The notes: generated by a model from the sequence alone, not told the origin. DNA of 57,321 bases from Chloroflexota bacterium (GCA_013388735.1 JACAES010000134.1:1-57321), one strand, 5' to 3'. Positions 41,262 through 50,497 are shown, numbered from the stretch's first letter. Program-made: numbers and translations.

Positions 41262-42944
41262 TTAGCCGGTGATGTCCCACTCGAAGTAGGCTTCGTTGCC
41301 GGTCACAGACGGCGGATACTCGACGTTCGGCTTCACCAGGAAGTTGATCGTGTACCAGTAGATCGGGGCAATGCCGCCACCCTGGTTGACCAGGATGTCT
41401 TCGGCCTGCGCATACAGATCACGGCGGATTTCGGGGTCGCTTTCCAGGCGGGCCTGCTCGACCAGCGCGTCATAATCGGCGTTATTCCAGCCGGCATCGT
41501 TCTGGCTGGACTTCGAGTACAGCACGTCGTAGAGGAAGTTGTTGGCGTCCGAGTAGTCCTGGCACCAGCCCGCGCGGTAGATGATCGGCGCATCTTCACT
41601 GATGGAGGCGAAATAGGTCGAGGGTTCCATCGCCGTCAGGGTGACGGTGATGCCCAGGTTTTCCGTCCACATCTGCTGGATGGCCTGCATGATCTGGCCG
41701 TGATTCGACGAGTCGTTGTAAGCCAGGGACAGCGCCGGCAGTTCGCTCACCGAAGCCAGCCCCAGGTCTTCCAGCGCCATCGCCAGCTCGGCCTGCGCGC
41801 GTTCCAAGTTAAACTTCACGCCCAGATCGGGGTGCGTTTCCAGGGTGGGGGCCGAAGCCAGACCGGGGCGCGAGAACCACTGCGCCGGAATCTGGCCGCC
41901 GCGCGTCACGTTGTCCACCAGCGATTGGCGATCAATGGCATACGACAGCGCCAGGCGCAGGTGAGCATTGTCCATCGGCGCTTCGGTATTGTCGAAGCCG
42001 ATATAGTAGGTGCAGGGCTGGTTGCCGACGATGTATTCCTGGCTCAGGGTCGCATCGGCTTTCACGCGCTCGATCTCTTCCAGCGGCACCTGGATGGCGT
42101 CCATCGTGCCGGCCAGGTATTCGGCGAACTGCTGCTGCGGGTCAAGGAAGCGGAAGACCACTTCGTCAATCTTCGCCTGTGGGATCGCGTCGGTTCCAGG
42201 CCAGAACGGGTTCTTAATCAGGGTGATGCTTTCGTCGTGCGCCCATTCCTTCAGCGCATACGGGCCAAAGGTGTTGATGTACTCGACCTCAGTCCAGCTG
42301 TCGCCGCCGGCTTCAATCGCCCACTGCGGCACAGCGCGCAGGACCCACAGGCCGTAGATGCTGGCCGCGAACGAGGCGGCGTCCGGCGAGGTGATCTGGA
42401 CGGTATAATCGTCGAGCGCCTTGAACATCACGTCTTCGGCGCTGCCTTCACCGCTGTTGAATTCTGCCGCGCCGACGATGTAGGGCAGCGGAACATACGA
42501 ATAGGGGGAAGCGGTTTCCGGGGCCAGCCCGCGCAGCGCCCCGTAAACAGAGTCGTAAGCATTGACGTAGCGCACGTTACCGGCTTCGTCCGTCACCTGT
42601 TCCACCGCGCCGGTTTCGGGGTTGTAACGCACCCAGGGGATGTCCTGACGCAGCTTGAAGGTGAAAACTTTGCCATCTTCCGAGACGTCCATGCTTTCGG
42701 CGATGCCCATTTCCATGTTGGCCGTCGTCGCGTCCTGATTGGTCAGGCCGATGAAAATCTGGTTGATGATTTCGATGGAGGCGCTGGTTTCTGCCGCATG
42801 GGGGTCAATGGTCGGGATGTCGCCGCCGACCATGTGCAGGCCGGTGACGACCGTCTTGGTCGCCTCCTGCGCGCTCACACCGCCGACGACCAGCGTCAGC
42901 ATCAGGGCGCAGACCAGGAGAAGGGTAAAACCGGGACGTTTCAT
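41262..42944 (-). CDS. Peptide-binding protein, SBP family 5 (set 2)
   Basis: A 560-residue extracytoplasmic binding protein of the OppA/DppA family. Residues 1-24 form a signal peptide ending VSA-Gln, with no lipobox cysteine, so it is released or held by other means rather than lipid-anchored. The family pattern TFKLRQDIPW...YNPETGAVEQVTDE, LALSYAIDRQSLVDNV and PIYWYTINFLVKPNVEY is clear. It delivers a peptide (or nickel-complex or glycan) ligand to the OppB/OppC permeases downstream. ATG 42944 has GGGAGG just upstream; a start 5 codons earlier would swallow it. Confidence 0.92.
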   Translation of the reverse strand: MKRPGFTLLLVCALMLTLVVGGVSAQEATKTVVTGLHMVGGDIPTIDPHAAETSASIEIINQIFIGLTNQDATTANMEMGIAESMDVSEDGKVFTFKLRQDIPWVRYNPETGAVEQVTDEAGNVRYVNAYDSVYGALRGLAPETASPYSYVPLPYIVGAAEFNSGEGSAEDVMFKALDDYTVQITSPDAASFAASIYGLWVLRAVPQWAIEAGGDSWTEVEYINTFGPYALKEWAHDESITLIKNPFWPGTDAIPQAKIDEVVFRFLDPQQQFAEYLAGTMDAIQVPLEEIERVKADATLSQEYIVGNQPCTYYIGFDNTEAPMDNAHLRLALSYAIDRQSLVDNVTRGGQIPAQWFSRPGLASAPTLETHPDLGVKFNLERAQAELAMALEDLGLASVSELPALSLAYNDSSNHGQIMQAIQQMWTENLGITVTLTAMEPSTYFASISEDAPIIYRAGWCQDYSDANNFLYDVLYSKSSQNDAGWNNADYDALVEQARLESDPEIRRDLYAQAEDILVNQGGGIAPIYWYTINFLVKPNVEYPPSVTGNEAYFEWDITG

Positions 42945-43116
42945 TTTATATCCTCCCAAAAAATAAACATACTAAGGCTGTATCATTTACAGCAGGCTTC
43001 AACCATAACGCGAACGGTCATAGTTGGCAAGCCTGGATTGGCACTCTACTAATTACCTGCCGAGGTTGGCCGGGGTTCAATTCTTGCCTTGATGCAGCCT
43101 GAAAACACAACACAGA

Positions 43117-43139
43117 GGGACACCCTGTGCAGATGTCCC
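43117..43139. repeat. GGGACA/TGTCCC palindrome
   Basis: GGGACA (43117-43122) with TGTCCC (43134-43139); CAC and GTG pair inside the loop. It lies between the two opp sets. Confidence 0.5.
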
Positions 43140-43168
43140 CCGGCAATAAATCCGCGTTGAAAGGCTGT

Positions 43169-44119
43169 TTACTTGATGCTGCGCGGGTCGAACGCATCAC
43201 GCAGGCCGTCGCCGATGAAGTTGATCGCCAGCACGGTCGCCATAATCAGCGCGCCGGGCGCGACCCACAGCCACCACAGGTCGTCAATGCTCTGGCGCGC
43301 GCCGTTGAGGATGTTGCCCCAGGTGGCCGTCGGCGGCATGACGCCAAACCCCAGGAAGCTGAGCGCCGCTTCGATGACGATGGCGACGCCGACTTCCAGC
43401 GTGGCCGAAACCAGGATGGGGGCAATGCAGTTGGGCAGGATGTGGCCGAAAATGATGCGCGCCTTGCCGGCGCCCATCGAGTGTGCCGCCACCACAAATT
43501 CCTGTTCCTTTAGCGACAGCACCATCGAACGCACGATGCGCGACAGCCCCATCCAACTGGTGAGGCCGATGATGATGACGATGACCACCACCGTCACGCT
43601 GATCTCGCGCCCCAGGATAACCGTCGTGGCCGAACTGATTTCCATCAGCGCCCGCGACAGCAGCAGCAGCAGAATCAGCAGCGGGATGGTCAGGATGGCC
43701 TCGACCAGACGCATGAGAATCGCGTCCACCAGCCCGCCGAAATACCCGGCGGCCAGGCCGACCAGCGTCCCCAGCGTGACCGAGATGCTCATCGCCACCA
43801 CGCCAATCGCCAGCGAAATCTGCCCGCCGTAGATGGTGCGCGCCATCACATCCCGCCCGACGCTGTCCGTGCCGAAGGGGAATTCTGCACCCGGCGCTTC
43901 AAACTTCGAGCGCACGTTGGTTTTGTTGGCGTAGTCCTCGCTGAAAAACGCCGCGCCGACGGTGACGTACAGGACGATCAACACCAGCAGGATGAGGCCA
44001 AAGACGGCCATACGATGCGCGAAAAAGCGCCGCACGACGATGCGCGTCATAGACTGCGGCTGACGCCGTTCTTCCTGAAGATTAATGACGCCTGTTTGTG
44101 TTTGCGTTGCGGTAGCCAT
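43169..44119 (-). CDS. Peptide ABC transporter permease, OppC type (set 1)
   Basis: A 316-residue OppC-type permease with the usual six-helix layout, a loop ending in FGTDSVGRDVMARTIYG, the EAA loop KEQEFVVAAHSMGAGKARIIFGHILPN and the ending GDGLRDAFDPR. It is clearly homologous to, but well diverged from, the set 2 OppC (39027), so the two cassettes are not a recent duplication. It pairs with the OppB gene 56 bp upstream. No ATPase gene follows. Confidence 0.92.
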   Translation of the reverse strand: MATATQTQTGVINLQEERRQPQSMTRIVVRRFFAHRMAVFGLILLVLIVLYVTVGAAFFSEDYANKTNVRSKFEAPGAEFPFGTDSVGRDVMARTIYGGQISLAIGVVAMSISVTLGTLVGLAAGYFGGLVDAILMRLVEAILTIPLLILLLLLSRALMEISSATTVILGREISVTVVVIVIIIGLTSWMGLSRIVRSMVLSLKEQEFVVAAHSMGAGKARIIFGHILPNCIAPILVSATLEVGVAIVIEAALSFLGFGVMPPTATWGNILNGARQSIDDLWWLWVAPGALIMATVLAINFIGDGLRDAFDPRSIK

Positions 44120-44142
44120 AACACTCTAAACCTCAAATACTG

Positions 44143-44172
44143 GTAGAGGAGGGTTTCTAAACCCTCCCCTAC
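44143..44172. repeat. 30-bp palindrome in the oppB-oppC gap
   Basis: Outer GTAG (44143-44146) and CTAC (44169-44172) flank GGAGGGTTT (44148-44156) and AAACCCTCC (44159-44167) around a 2-nt loop. Almost fully symmetrical over 30 bp, inside the 56-bp oppB-oppC spacer. Confidence 0.65.
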
Positions 44173-44175
44173 GGC

Positions 44176-45219
44176 TCAGTCATATCGAATCCGGGGGTCT
44201 AACCAGGCATAAACCACATCGGTGAGCAGTTGGAAGACCACCACCGCCACCGCAATCATCAAGACAAAGGCGACCACCAGCGAGGCGTCGAACTGGTCGA
44301 GGGCGTTGATATACATGTATCCCATGCCCGGCCAGGAGAAAATCGTTTCGGTAATCACCGCCCCGCTGAGGATGAAGGGCAGGTTCAGCCCGATGAGCGT
44401 CACCAGCGGCAGCGAGGCATTCTTGAGCGCGTGCAGGAAAATTACGCGGCGCTCCGAGATGCCTTTCGCGCGGGCGGTGCGGATATAGTCGCTGTTAATC
44501 ACTTCCAGCATGGTGGAGCGGATGTAGCGGCTCCAGCCGGCGATATTGATGAGCGCCAGGCTGGCGACCGGCAGAATCATATGGCGCACCAGTTCGTCAA
44601 CGGACTGGTCGCCGCGTGGGTCGTACATGCCGGAAACCGGCAGCGAGGGCAGCCCCCAGCGCCGGAACTGGATGGAGAAAATCTGTACCAGGATGAGCGC
44701 CAGCAGAAAAACCGGCATCGAATAAGTGATGAACGTCCCGGCGGTGATGATGTTATCGGTCAGGGTATACTGCCGCAGGGCGGCGAACACCCCGATCACC
44801 AGCGACAGGATGATGGTGACGACAAACGCCGTCGTGCCGAGCAGCAGCGTGTTCGGCAAAAACTGGCCGATGACTTCCGTGACGGGTTTGCGGAAGCGGA
44901 TGGACTCGCCGAAGTCGCCGCGAATGATGCCATTTCGCTCACCGACGACGGTGAAGTCAATTTCGCCGTCTTTCTCGATGTCCACCTGGCGTTCCAGTCC
45001 CTTATCGCCGAACACCCAGTAGACGAACTGCATCGCCAGCGGGTCATCCAGGCCGTATTTGGCGCGCAGCACCAGGCGGTCGCGTTCGGTCACGCGCGGG
45101 TCCTGCGCCAGATAACCCAGCGGATCGCCGGAAATCTTCATCAGGATGAAGACCAGCAGGGTGATGATAAATACCAGAGGAACCGCTTGCAGCACCCGCT
45201 GGATGATATACTTTCCCAT
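44176..45219 (-). CDS. Peptide ABC transporter permease, OppB type (set 1)
   Basis: A 347-residue OppB-type permease: N-terminal GKYIIQRVLQAVPLVFIITLLVF helix with KISGDP behind it, a periplasmic domain of about 90 residues, and the EAA loop NSDYIRTARAKGISERRVIFLHALKN. It follows the binding-protein gene after a 121-bp spacer containing two palindromes. Confidence 0.92.
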   Translation of the reverse strand: MGKYIIQRVLQAVPLVFIITLLVFILMKISGDPLGYLAQDPRVTERDRLVLRAKYGLDDPLAMQFVYWVFGDKGLERQVDIEKDGEIDFTVVGERNGIIRGDFGESIRFRKPVTEVIGQFLPNTLLLGTTAFVVTIILSLVIGVFAALRQYTLTDNIITAGTFITYSMPVFLLALILVQIFSIQFRRWGLPSLPVSGMYDPRGDQSVDELVRHMILPVASLALINIAGWSRYIRSTMLEVINSDYIRTARAKGISERRVIFLHALKNASLPLVTLIGLNLPFILSGAVITETIFSWPGMGYMYINALDQFDASLVVAFVLMIAVAVVVFQLLTDVVYAWLDPRIRYD

Positions 45220-45249
45220 AAACAGTTATCTCGCCATGAATGACTGTAA

Positions 45250-45269
45250 GGACACGGCCTGCCGTGTCC
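45250..45269. repeat. GGACACGGC/GCCGTGTCC palindrome
   Basis: Perfect 9-bp arms around CT (45250-45258 and 45261-45269), between the binding protein and OppB of set 1. Confidence 0.65.
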
Positions 45270-45291
45270 CTACGCGAACCGGGAATATCGA

Positions 45292-45325
45292 GGCAGGGGC
45301 GGGCGTCAAGCCCGGACACCCTGCC
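45292..45325. repeat. Nested palindrome downstream of binding protein
   Basis: Outer GGCAGGG (45292-45298) and CCCTGCC (45319-45325), inner CGGGC (45300-45304) and GCCCG (45310-45314). It lies 16 bp after the stop of the binding-protein gene and may tune the expression ratio of binding protein to permease. Confidence 0.55.
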
Positions 45326-45340
45326 AGAGGTGTTGATGTC

Positions 45341-47023
45341 TTACTGGGCCGGCTGCCAGTATTCAATATGGTTGAAGTAGTTGGATGCCAGCGTCCCCAG
45401 GTTTTTCACCTCGTCGTCCACCAGGACGGTCGTGGTGTCCACCGCGTACCAGGTCGGGCGCAGGTACAGGCCGTGCCAGAAGCCCATGTTGAAGAATTCG
45501 ATCTGCGCCTGATGAGCCAGTTCCAGGCGTTTGGCCGGGTCCACTTCGGCAGCCACTTCCAGGTCGAGGCGGTCGAATTCAGGGTTGCAGGAACCCCAGC
45601 CGTTGTTGCCGGTCGGGTCTTCGGGGTTGGGGGTCTGGTCGCAGCCAAACCAGTCGGGCGCGCTGAAGGCCGGCGACAGGGCGTTGCTGCTGAGGGCGAA
45701 GATCGCCAGGTCAAAATCGCCGGTTTGCAGGATGCCGCGATCGGCATAGGCGGCGAACAGGATGTTCGACGGGATGGGCAGAAGCTGCGTGCCGACGCCG
45801 ACTTCGTTCAGGTATTCCTGGATGACCACCTGGTAGTCCATACGGATCTGGCGGGTGGTGGTGAAGAAGCGCAGCACCAGTTCCATACCGTCCTTGTCGC
45901 GAGTGCCGTTGCCGTTGCTGTCCACCCAGCCGGCTTCGTCGAGCAGGGCCTTGGCTTTTTCGACATCATAGTCCCAGAAGGGCAGATCAGGTCCCCAGAA
46001 CTGTTCCGGCGTCCAGGACTTGGGAACGCCCACGCCTACACCGACCAGTTCTTCGGCCAGGGTGGCGCGGTCAATGGCGCGGATGATGGCTTCGCGGACT
46101 TTCGGGTCGCCCAGGATGGGGTGCGCTTCGCCGGTGCCTTTGTAGTTGGCTACGTTCATCCAGATGGCATCGCCGTACACGCCGTCGGTCTTGAAGACTT
46201 CCACGCCCTCGATGCTGCTGTAGCTGTCCACCAGGTCATCCGACCAGTTGAAGGTCACGTCCACCTCGCCGGCTTCCAGGGCGTTGAGCATCTGGGCGGT
46301 GTCGGTGATGAAACGCAGGATGATGGTGTCAAATTTGGCCGGTTCCAGGTCCCACAGCGGGTTTTTGGTCAGGGTGATCTGGCTGCCGACTTCCCAGGAT
46401 TCAAAGACGTAGGGGCCGTAGCCAACCACACCCTCACCCAGGGCAAAAGCGGCATTGTCAATCGTGCCTTCGGCATCCAGCACCGGCTGGAGGACATGGG
46501 CGGGTAGGTAGCAGGACGGCGGGGCGTCATTCGACCAATCCGGCCAGGGTTTGTTGTAGGTGATGACGAAGGTGTAGTCGTCCACCACCTGGAAGCTCTC
46601 GACAACATCAGGATAGTTGCCGCGCTGGATGGCGCCCTTGGTCGGATCCATCAGCAGTTCGTGCTGGAACAGGCAGTCGGCGGTGGTGACTTCTTCGCCA
46701 TCCGACCACTTCATGCCTTCGCGCAGTTTGACCGTGACCTGGGTGTTGCCGTTTTCCAGCGTCACTACGCCGCCGTTTTCAAAGGACGGAATTTCGGCGG
46801 CCATGACCGGGTAAATCTCGCGGTTCACGTCCCAGTCCCACAGGTCGCGGTTGGTGAAGCCATAAATCAGGCTGCCAAAAGTATTGTCACCCCAGGGGCT
46901 GAGTTTCGGCGGTTCCTGTTCCCAACCGATGACCAGGACACTCCCGTCCTGCGCGCCGACGGCGCCAACCGTCAGCAGCAGCAGAACCAGAGCAAGCGTG
47001 ATGAAGCGAAGTGACTTAACCAT
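45341..47023 (-). CDS. Peptide-binding protein, SBP family 5 (set 1)
   Basis: A 560-residue SBP_bac_5 protein. The signal peptide is about 24 residues ending VGA-Gln, again without a lipobox. Family patterns are GMKWSDGEEVTTADCLFQHELL, KVREAIIRAIDRATLAEELV and LWDLEPAKFDTIILRF. It should bind a peptide or other ligand for the OppB/OppC pair downstream. ATG 47023 is chosen because AAGGAG sits 11-16 bp upstream; the longer frame would run through the promoter. It heads the 8-kb two-cassette transcription unit. Confidence 0.92.
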   Translation of the reverse strand: MVKSLRFITLALVLLLLTVGAVGAQDGSVLVIGWEQEPPKLSPWGDNTFGSLIYGFTNRDLWDWDVNREIYPVMAAEIPSFENGGVVTLENGNTQVTVKLREGMKWSDGEEVTTADCLFQHELLMDPTKGAIQRGNYPDVVESFQVVDDYTFVITYNKPWPDWSNDAPPSCYLPAHVLQPVLDAEGTIDNAAFALGEGVVGYGPYVFESWEVGSQITLTKNPLWDLEPAKFDTIILRFITDTAQMLNALEAGEVDVTFNWSDDLVDSYSSIEGVEVFKTDGVYGDAIWMNVANYKGTGEAHPILGDPKVREAIIRAIDRATLAEELVGVGVGVPKSWTPEQFWGPDLPFWDYDVEKAKALLDEAGWVDSNGNGTRDKDGMELVLRFFTTTRQIRMDYQVVIQEYLNEVGVGTQLLPIPSNILFAAYADRGILQTGDFDLAIFALSSNALSPAFSAPDWFGCDQTPNPEDPTGNNGWGSCNPEFDRLDLEVAAEVDPAKRLELAHQAQIEFFNMGFWHGLYLRPTWYAVDTTTVLVDDEVKNLGTLASNYFNHIEYWQPAQ

Positions 47024-47121
47024 TCTTGCTTTACTCCTTGTAAACACTAAATATCGTTTAACTGACGACCGGCGCCCCAACAGCGCCGCGCGAATGCGGC
47101 CTTGTGCAGCCAATGTTTGCG

Positions 47122-47150
47122 AATATAACATAGCTGAAAACGCGCTGCAA
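47122..47150 (-). promoter_or_regulatory. Promoter of the set 1 binding-protein gene
   Basis: Reading leftwards, TTGCAG (47150-47145), 17-bp spacer, TATATT (47127-47122). The ATG at 47023 is about 100 bp away. Confidence 0.5.
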
Positions 47151-47273
47151 GAAATAATCACCACAGGTCAACCGGGTTAATCTGCACAAATCGGCAGTAA
47201 TACAGTTTTTATTGGCGCTTGTTTCAGGATTTTGGTCAGGAGTCAACAAAAAATGGCAGAGCCAACAGACCGT

Positions 47274-47299
47274 TGGGGCGACCACACAGGGTCGCCCCA
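47274..47299. repeat. TGGGGCGACC/GGTCGCCCCA palindrome
   Basis: Perfect 10-bp arms (47274-47283, 47290-47299) around ACACAG, 10 bp past the end of the DUF4230 gene. It could form a terminator-like hairpin for that gene, but no T-run follows directly. Confidence 0.65.
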
Positions 47300-47309
47300 G
47301 GGCGCGCCC

Positions 47310-48101
47310 CTATTGGCAGCTTTCCGGTGGCGGCGCGTCGGCGTCCGGCGGGGTGATGACCAGCCGCACCGGCGTGTTCGGGGCGATGGTGGCGATCAAA
47401 TTCTGCAAAACGGCCTGAGTCTGCGTTTGCACAGCGTCGAGAATGCCTTCCGCCAATGCCTGGTCGCGGAACTGGCGCACGGCAAACCGCCGCCCTTCGA
47501 TCACCAGTTCCGACGCGCTGCGGGAAAACAGACCCGTGTTGAGGGCGGCGATATACGAGTCCTGCTCGTTGACGAAACAATCCTGAAGCTGCGGCGGCGG
47601 CAGGCGGACGATCAGGATGCTGCCGTCCTGGGTGATGTCATCGGCGGTGATCTGGCCGAGGTCTATCCCGGCGTTGACGTGGCCGACGGCGACCAATACC
47701 TGCTTTTCGCCGTACAGCAGTTTCAGCACGTCGGGCATATCGCGTTCACTGGTGACGAGGCTGGAATAATTGTAACGCACGGTCGTTAACTGCGACAATC
47801 CCTGGATGCTGTCCAGCACTGTCTGGGCGGTTATCACAACCGGCGCGTTGAAGATGCTCTGGATGCCGCCGACGATGCCGTTAACCGTGACCGTACGCAT
47901 CAGCAGCAGGCCGATGATCGGCACGACCAACAGCACCAGGCAGCCCAATGCCCCGGCTACGCCCCAGGCACAGCCGGAGCAGCCCCGGCGGCCTTCGGCG
48001 GGAAGTTCGGGCTGCGGGGGCGGCGGTAGTTCGGGTGGGGCGGGCGGTGGGGGCGGCAGTTCGGAATACGACTTTTGTTCCGGTGGGGATTGCTGGCTCA
48101 T
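47310..48101 (-). CDS. DUF4230 membrane-anchored protein
   Basis: A 263-residue protein. The first 40 residues are Pro-rich (PPPPPAPPELPPPPQP) with a CSGC pair after them, then one membrane helix at about residues 45-70 (LGCLVLLVVPIIGLLLM). The extracytoplasmic remainder matches DUF4230, containing QTVLDSIQGLSQLTTVRYNYSSLV and VAVGHVNAGIDLGQI. The function of DUF4230 is unknown. ATG 48101 has CAGGAG upstream; a longer frame gives no better start. Confidence 0.8.
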   Translation of the reverse strand: MSQQSPPEQKSYSELPPPPPAPPELPPPPQPELPAEGRRGCSGCAWGVAGALGCLVLLVVPIIGLLLMRTVTVNGIVGGIQSIFNAPVVITAQTVLDSIQGLSQLTTVRYNYSSLVTSERDMPDVLKLLYGEKQVLVAVGHVNAGIDLGQITADDITQDGSILIVRLPPPQLQDCFVNEQDSYIAALNTGLFSRSASELVIEGRRFAVRQFRDQALAEGILDAVQTQTQAVLQNLIATIAPNTPVRLVITPPDADAPPPESCQ

Positions 48102-48241
48102 GTCGCTCCTGTCTGTATTCGGCGGCGTCGGCGTATATATATAACAATACGGAAGCCGGAGCGTCAACGTTGCGGCGCTCAGGCTGCATTAAGCTGCTGC
48201 AGGTAGAATGAGAGCGACTGATAACAACAATGGGGTTAACG

Positions 48242-48634
48242 ATGACGACGGTGCTGTACGACGGAAACTGCGCGCTCTGCCGCCAAAGCCGCCGCCTCAT
48301 AGCGGCGCTGGACTGGTGCGAGCGCATTGAATTTTTAGACATTCATGATTGGGCGGCGACGCAGGCGCGTTATCCCGCCCTTGATTTTGAAACGGCAATG
48401 GGACAGATGCACGCCGACCCCGGTGATGGGCGGCTGCTGGGCGGTTTTGAGGGCGCGCGCCGCCTGCTGCATGACCTGCCGCTCGTCTGGCCGCTGTGGC
48501 TGATTTTCCATCTACCGGGGATGAACCGGCTGGGCGAACAGGTCTATCGTTTCGTCGCCCGCCGCCGCTACCAGATCAACCGGCTGCTGGGCGCACAAAC
48601 CTGCGCTCAAACCTGCCATACGCCGGAGCGTTAA
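48242..48634 (+). CDS. DCC family thiol-disulfide oxidoreductase (DUF393)
   Basis: A 130-residue DCC-family protein with the N-terminal redox motif DGNCALC, the D-x-x-C-x-x-C signature of these small thioredoxin-like proteins. The middle contains MHADPGDGRLLGGFEGARRLL, and the C-terminal half is hydrophobic (LVWPLWLIFHLPG). ATG 48242 matches the usual start of the family and follows TGGGGTT; an ATG four codons earlier is possible. It converges on the DUF3352 gene with a 29-bp gap. Confidence 0.8.
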   Translation: MTTVLYDGNCALCRQSRRLIAALDWCERIEFLDIHDWAATQARYPALDFETAMGQMHADPGDGRLLGGFEGARRLLHDLPLVWPLWLIFHLPGMNRLGEQVYRFVARRRYQINRLLGAQTCAQTCHTPER

Positions 48635-48663
48635 AAATTGCCCCCAAAATCTGCCGCCACTGC

Positions 48664-50370
48664 TTACTGCCTGGGCAGTGCGACGACCAGCCGCAGTTCG
48701 AACAGGTCGTCCGGGCGCTGCCTGCTCCACAGCCCCAGCCGGACGCGCTCGTTTTCGGCCTGCACCCGCCCGCCGGGTGTCGGGAAGAAGGTGTTGAAAA
48801 AGACCGCCGAGTCCAGGTACAGGCCGGGCGCTGCCTGCTCGCTTAAGGCCAGCCAGCCGGGCTGGTCAACCAGCCGGTTATCGCCGCGCCGGGCGGCCAG
48901 CGCGCGCTGCGCCGCGTCGCCGGTGGCGACGATTAACACGCCGTCCACCACGCCGATTTCAAAGATGGCGGTCTGATCGCGCCCCAGTTGGATGAAATCC
49001 CCGTCGGAACCGCCGACCGGCTGTAAGCCAAAAGCCATCTCAAGCAGCCGGCTCATACCGTTGGCCGCTTGCTCGCCCGCATTGGTGGAGTTCATCAGCA
49101 GCAGGTCAAACGGCAGACGCAGCACGGGCAGCGGGTCGTTCGGGCGGGGCAGCAGCGCCAGCGCATAAGCCCCGGTCAGATGGTCGAGCAGGTCTGAACG
49201 CAGGTCGAAGCCGCTGGCTGCCTGCAAGCTGTCGAAAAAGCTGTCTATGGCGCGTTGCAGGTCGGCGGCGGTGGGCGCCGGTATCAGAGGGCTGCTTGTG
49301 CCGGCGGTCGCCAGCGGCAGCCCGCCGATCATCTGCCCGCCGAAATTGCTGAGCGGCAGCAGCACCAGCGTCTCGTAAGCCAGCGTTTGCAGGCTGTCGC
49401 CATGCTGTACCAGCAGCGCCGAGCGGGGGATCATCTCCAGCAGCGCCGGATCGAAGTCGGCTTCACGGGGTGACTGCGGCGTTTCGCCAGGGTGGAAAAC
49501 GGCGGTCGCGGTATAAAGCGCGCGTTCCCGGTCGAGTTCCAGGCTCACGGCAGCGCCATCGAAGCCGCCGTCCAGCAGCCGTGTTGCCAATCCCGGTTCG
49601 ATAGACGCGCCGCGCAGCGCCCCGCCCAGCGCCGCGAACAGCGGTTCGGCGTCCGCCCGCCCACTGATGAGGCCGGACAGCGCCGGGGGCAGATAGCCGC
49701 CGGTCGTGTAAGCGAACAAAAACGCCTGCGCCGGGCCGGCGGCCTGCACCGCCTTAAAAATCGGGTTGGCGGTCAGCGGCTCGGCGGCGCCGTCTGCCAC
49801 ATCCAGAGCCGCCCGCACCAGCGGTTCTGCCCCGATCAGCACCGCGGTCGCTGTGAAGGCCAGCGCGCTCCGGTCGCCGCTGTAAAGTGTCACGCCGCGA
49901 TACGTCTCGCGTTCCGGCACATCCTGGGCTTCCAGGATGGGGTGCAGGCTGGCCGCCGCCTGGAAGATGTTTGCCGTCGGCAGGATAAGCAGGGTGTCGT
50001 TCGGTTCAGTTTTAAGCGCCGCGTCAAAATGGCGGTACGCCAGCACCAGTTCACCGTCCAGCCAGGGCAGGACAAGGCTCTCGAATGCAGCGTCTTCGAC
50101 ATCAAACAGGGCATTGAGCGGGAAAAGATCGTCATAAGTGAGCGCCTGAGAAAGCCGCACGCGCGCCGGTTGCAGTTCCGCCGCCAGCGCCGCCGATACG
50201 TTCAGGTTGCTGAGGGTCAGGGCGGCGTTGGTCTCCACGCGCAGCCGGATAAAACCGGCGAAGTCTGCCGGGACGAGATCGGCGGCCTGAAGCGCCGTAT
50301 CCTGCGCGGTTGCTGGAAGGACGGCCAGCGCCAGTATCCAGAAAATCAATAATAAACCTGCTTTGAACAT
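48664..50370 (-). CDS. DUF3352 secreted protein
   Basis: A 568-residue exported protein matching DUF3352. It has a signal peptide of about 22 residues ending ATA-Gln, with the mature protein starting QDTALQAADLVPADFAGFIRL, and then a long alpha/beta region with the DUF3352 spacing, including DFDPALLEMIPRSALLVQHG. These proteins are common in filamentous and envelope-rich bacteria and have no known role. There is no membrane anchor besides the signal. ATG 50370 has GGAGCG just upstream; the longer frame has no ribosome site. Confidence 0.82.
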   Translation of the reverse strand: MFKAGLLLIFWILALAVLPATAQDTALQAADLVPADFAGFIRLRVETNAALTLSNLNVSAALAAELQPARVRLSQALTYDDLFPLNALFDVEDAAFESLVLPWLDGELVLAYRHFDAALKTEPNDTLLILPTANIFQAAASLHPILEAQDVPERETYRGVTLYSGDRSALAFTATAVLIGAEPLVRAALDVADGAAEPLTANPIFKAVQAAGPAQAFLFAYTTGGYLPPALSGLISGRADAEPLFAALGGALRGASIEPGLATRLLDGGFDGAAVSLELDRERALYTATAVFHPGETPQSPREADFDPALLEMIPRSALLVQHGDSLQTLAYETLVLLPLSNFGGQMIGGLPLATAGTSSPLIPAPTAADLQRAIDSFFDSLQAASGFDLRSDLLDHLTGAYALALLPRPNDPLPVLRLPFDLLLMNSTNAGEQAANGMSRLLEMAFGLQPVGGSDGDFIQLGRDQTAIFEIGVVDGVLIVATGDAAQRALAARRGDNRLVDQPGWLALSEQAAPGLYLDSAVFFNTFFPTPGGRVQAENERVRLGLWSRQRPDDLFELRLVVALPRQ

Positions 50371-50408
50371 GACAGGGCGCTCCACATCACCAACGGGCGA
50401 TTCAGACA

Positions 50409-50431
50409 GGGGCGAACCGCCGGCTCGCCCC
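50409..50431. repeat. GGGGCGA/TCGCCCC palindrome
   Basis: GGGGCGA (50409-50415) with TCGCCCC (50425-50431), the 9-nt loop itself containing GCCGGC. It lies upstream of the DUF3352 start. Confidence 0.6.
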
Positions 50432-50497
50432 TTCATCTTATTTATTGCCTACTTTAATCGCAAACGTCCGGCCTGAGCAAATTCCCTCATGTGCTGT

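Noticed and set aside
41106..43052. 648-residue plus-strand frame opposite the set 2 binding protein
   Set aside because: SBP motifs and signal peptide are on the minus strand.
49492..50352. 286-residue plus-strand frame opposite the DUF3352 gene
   Set aside because: No motif, no start signal; antisense shadow.
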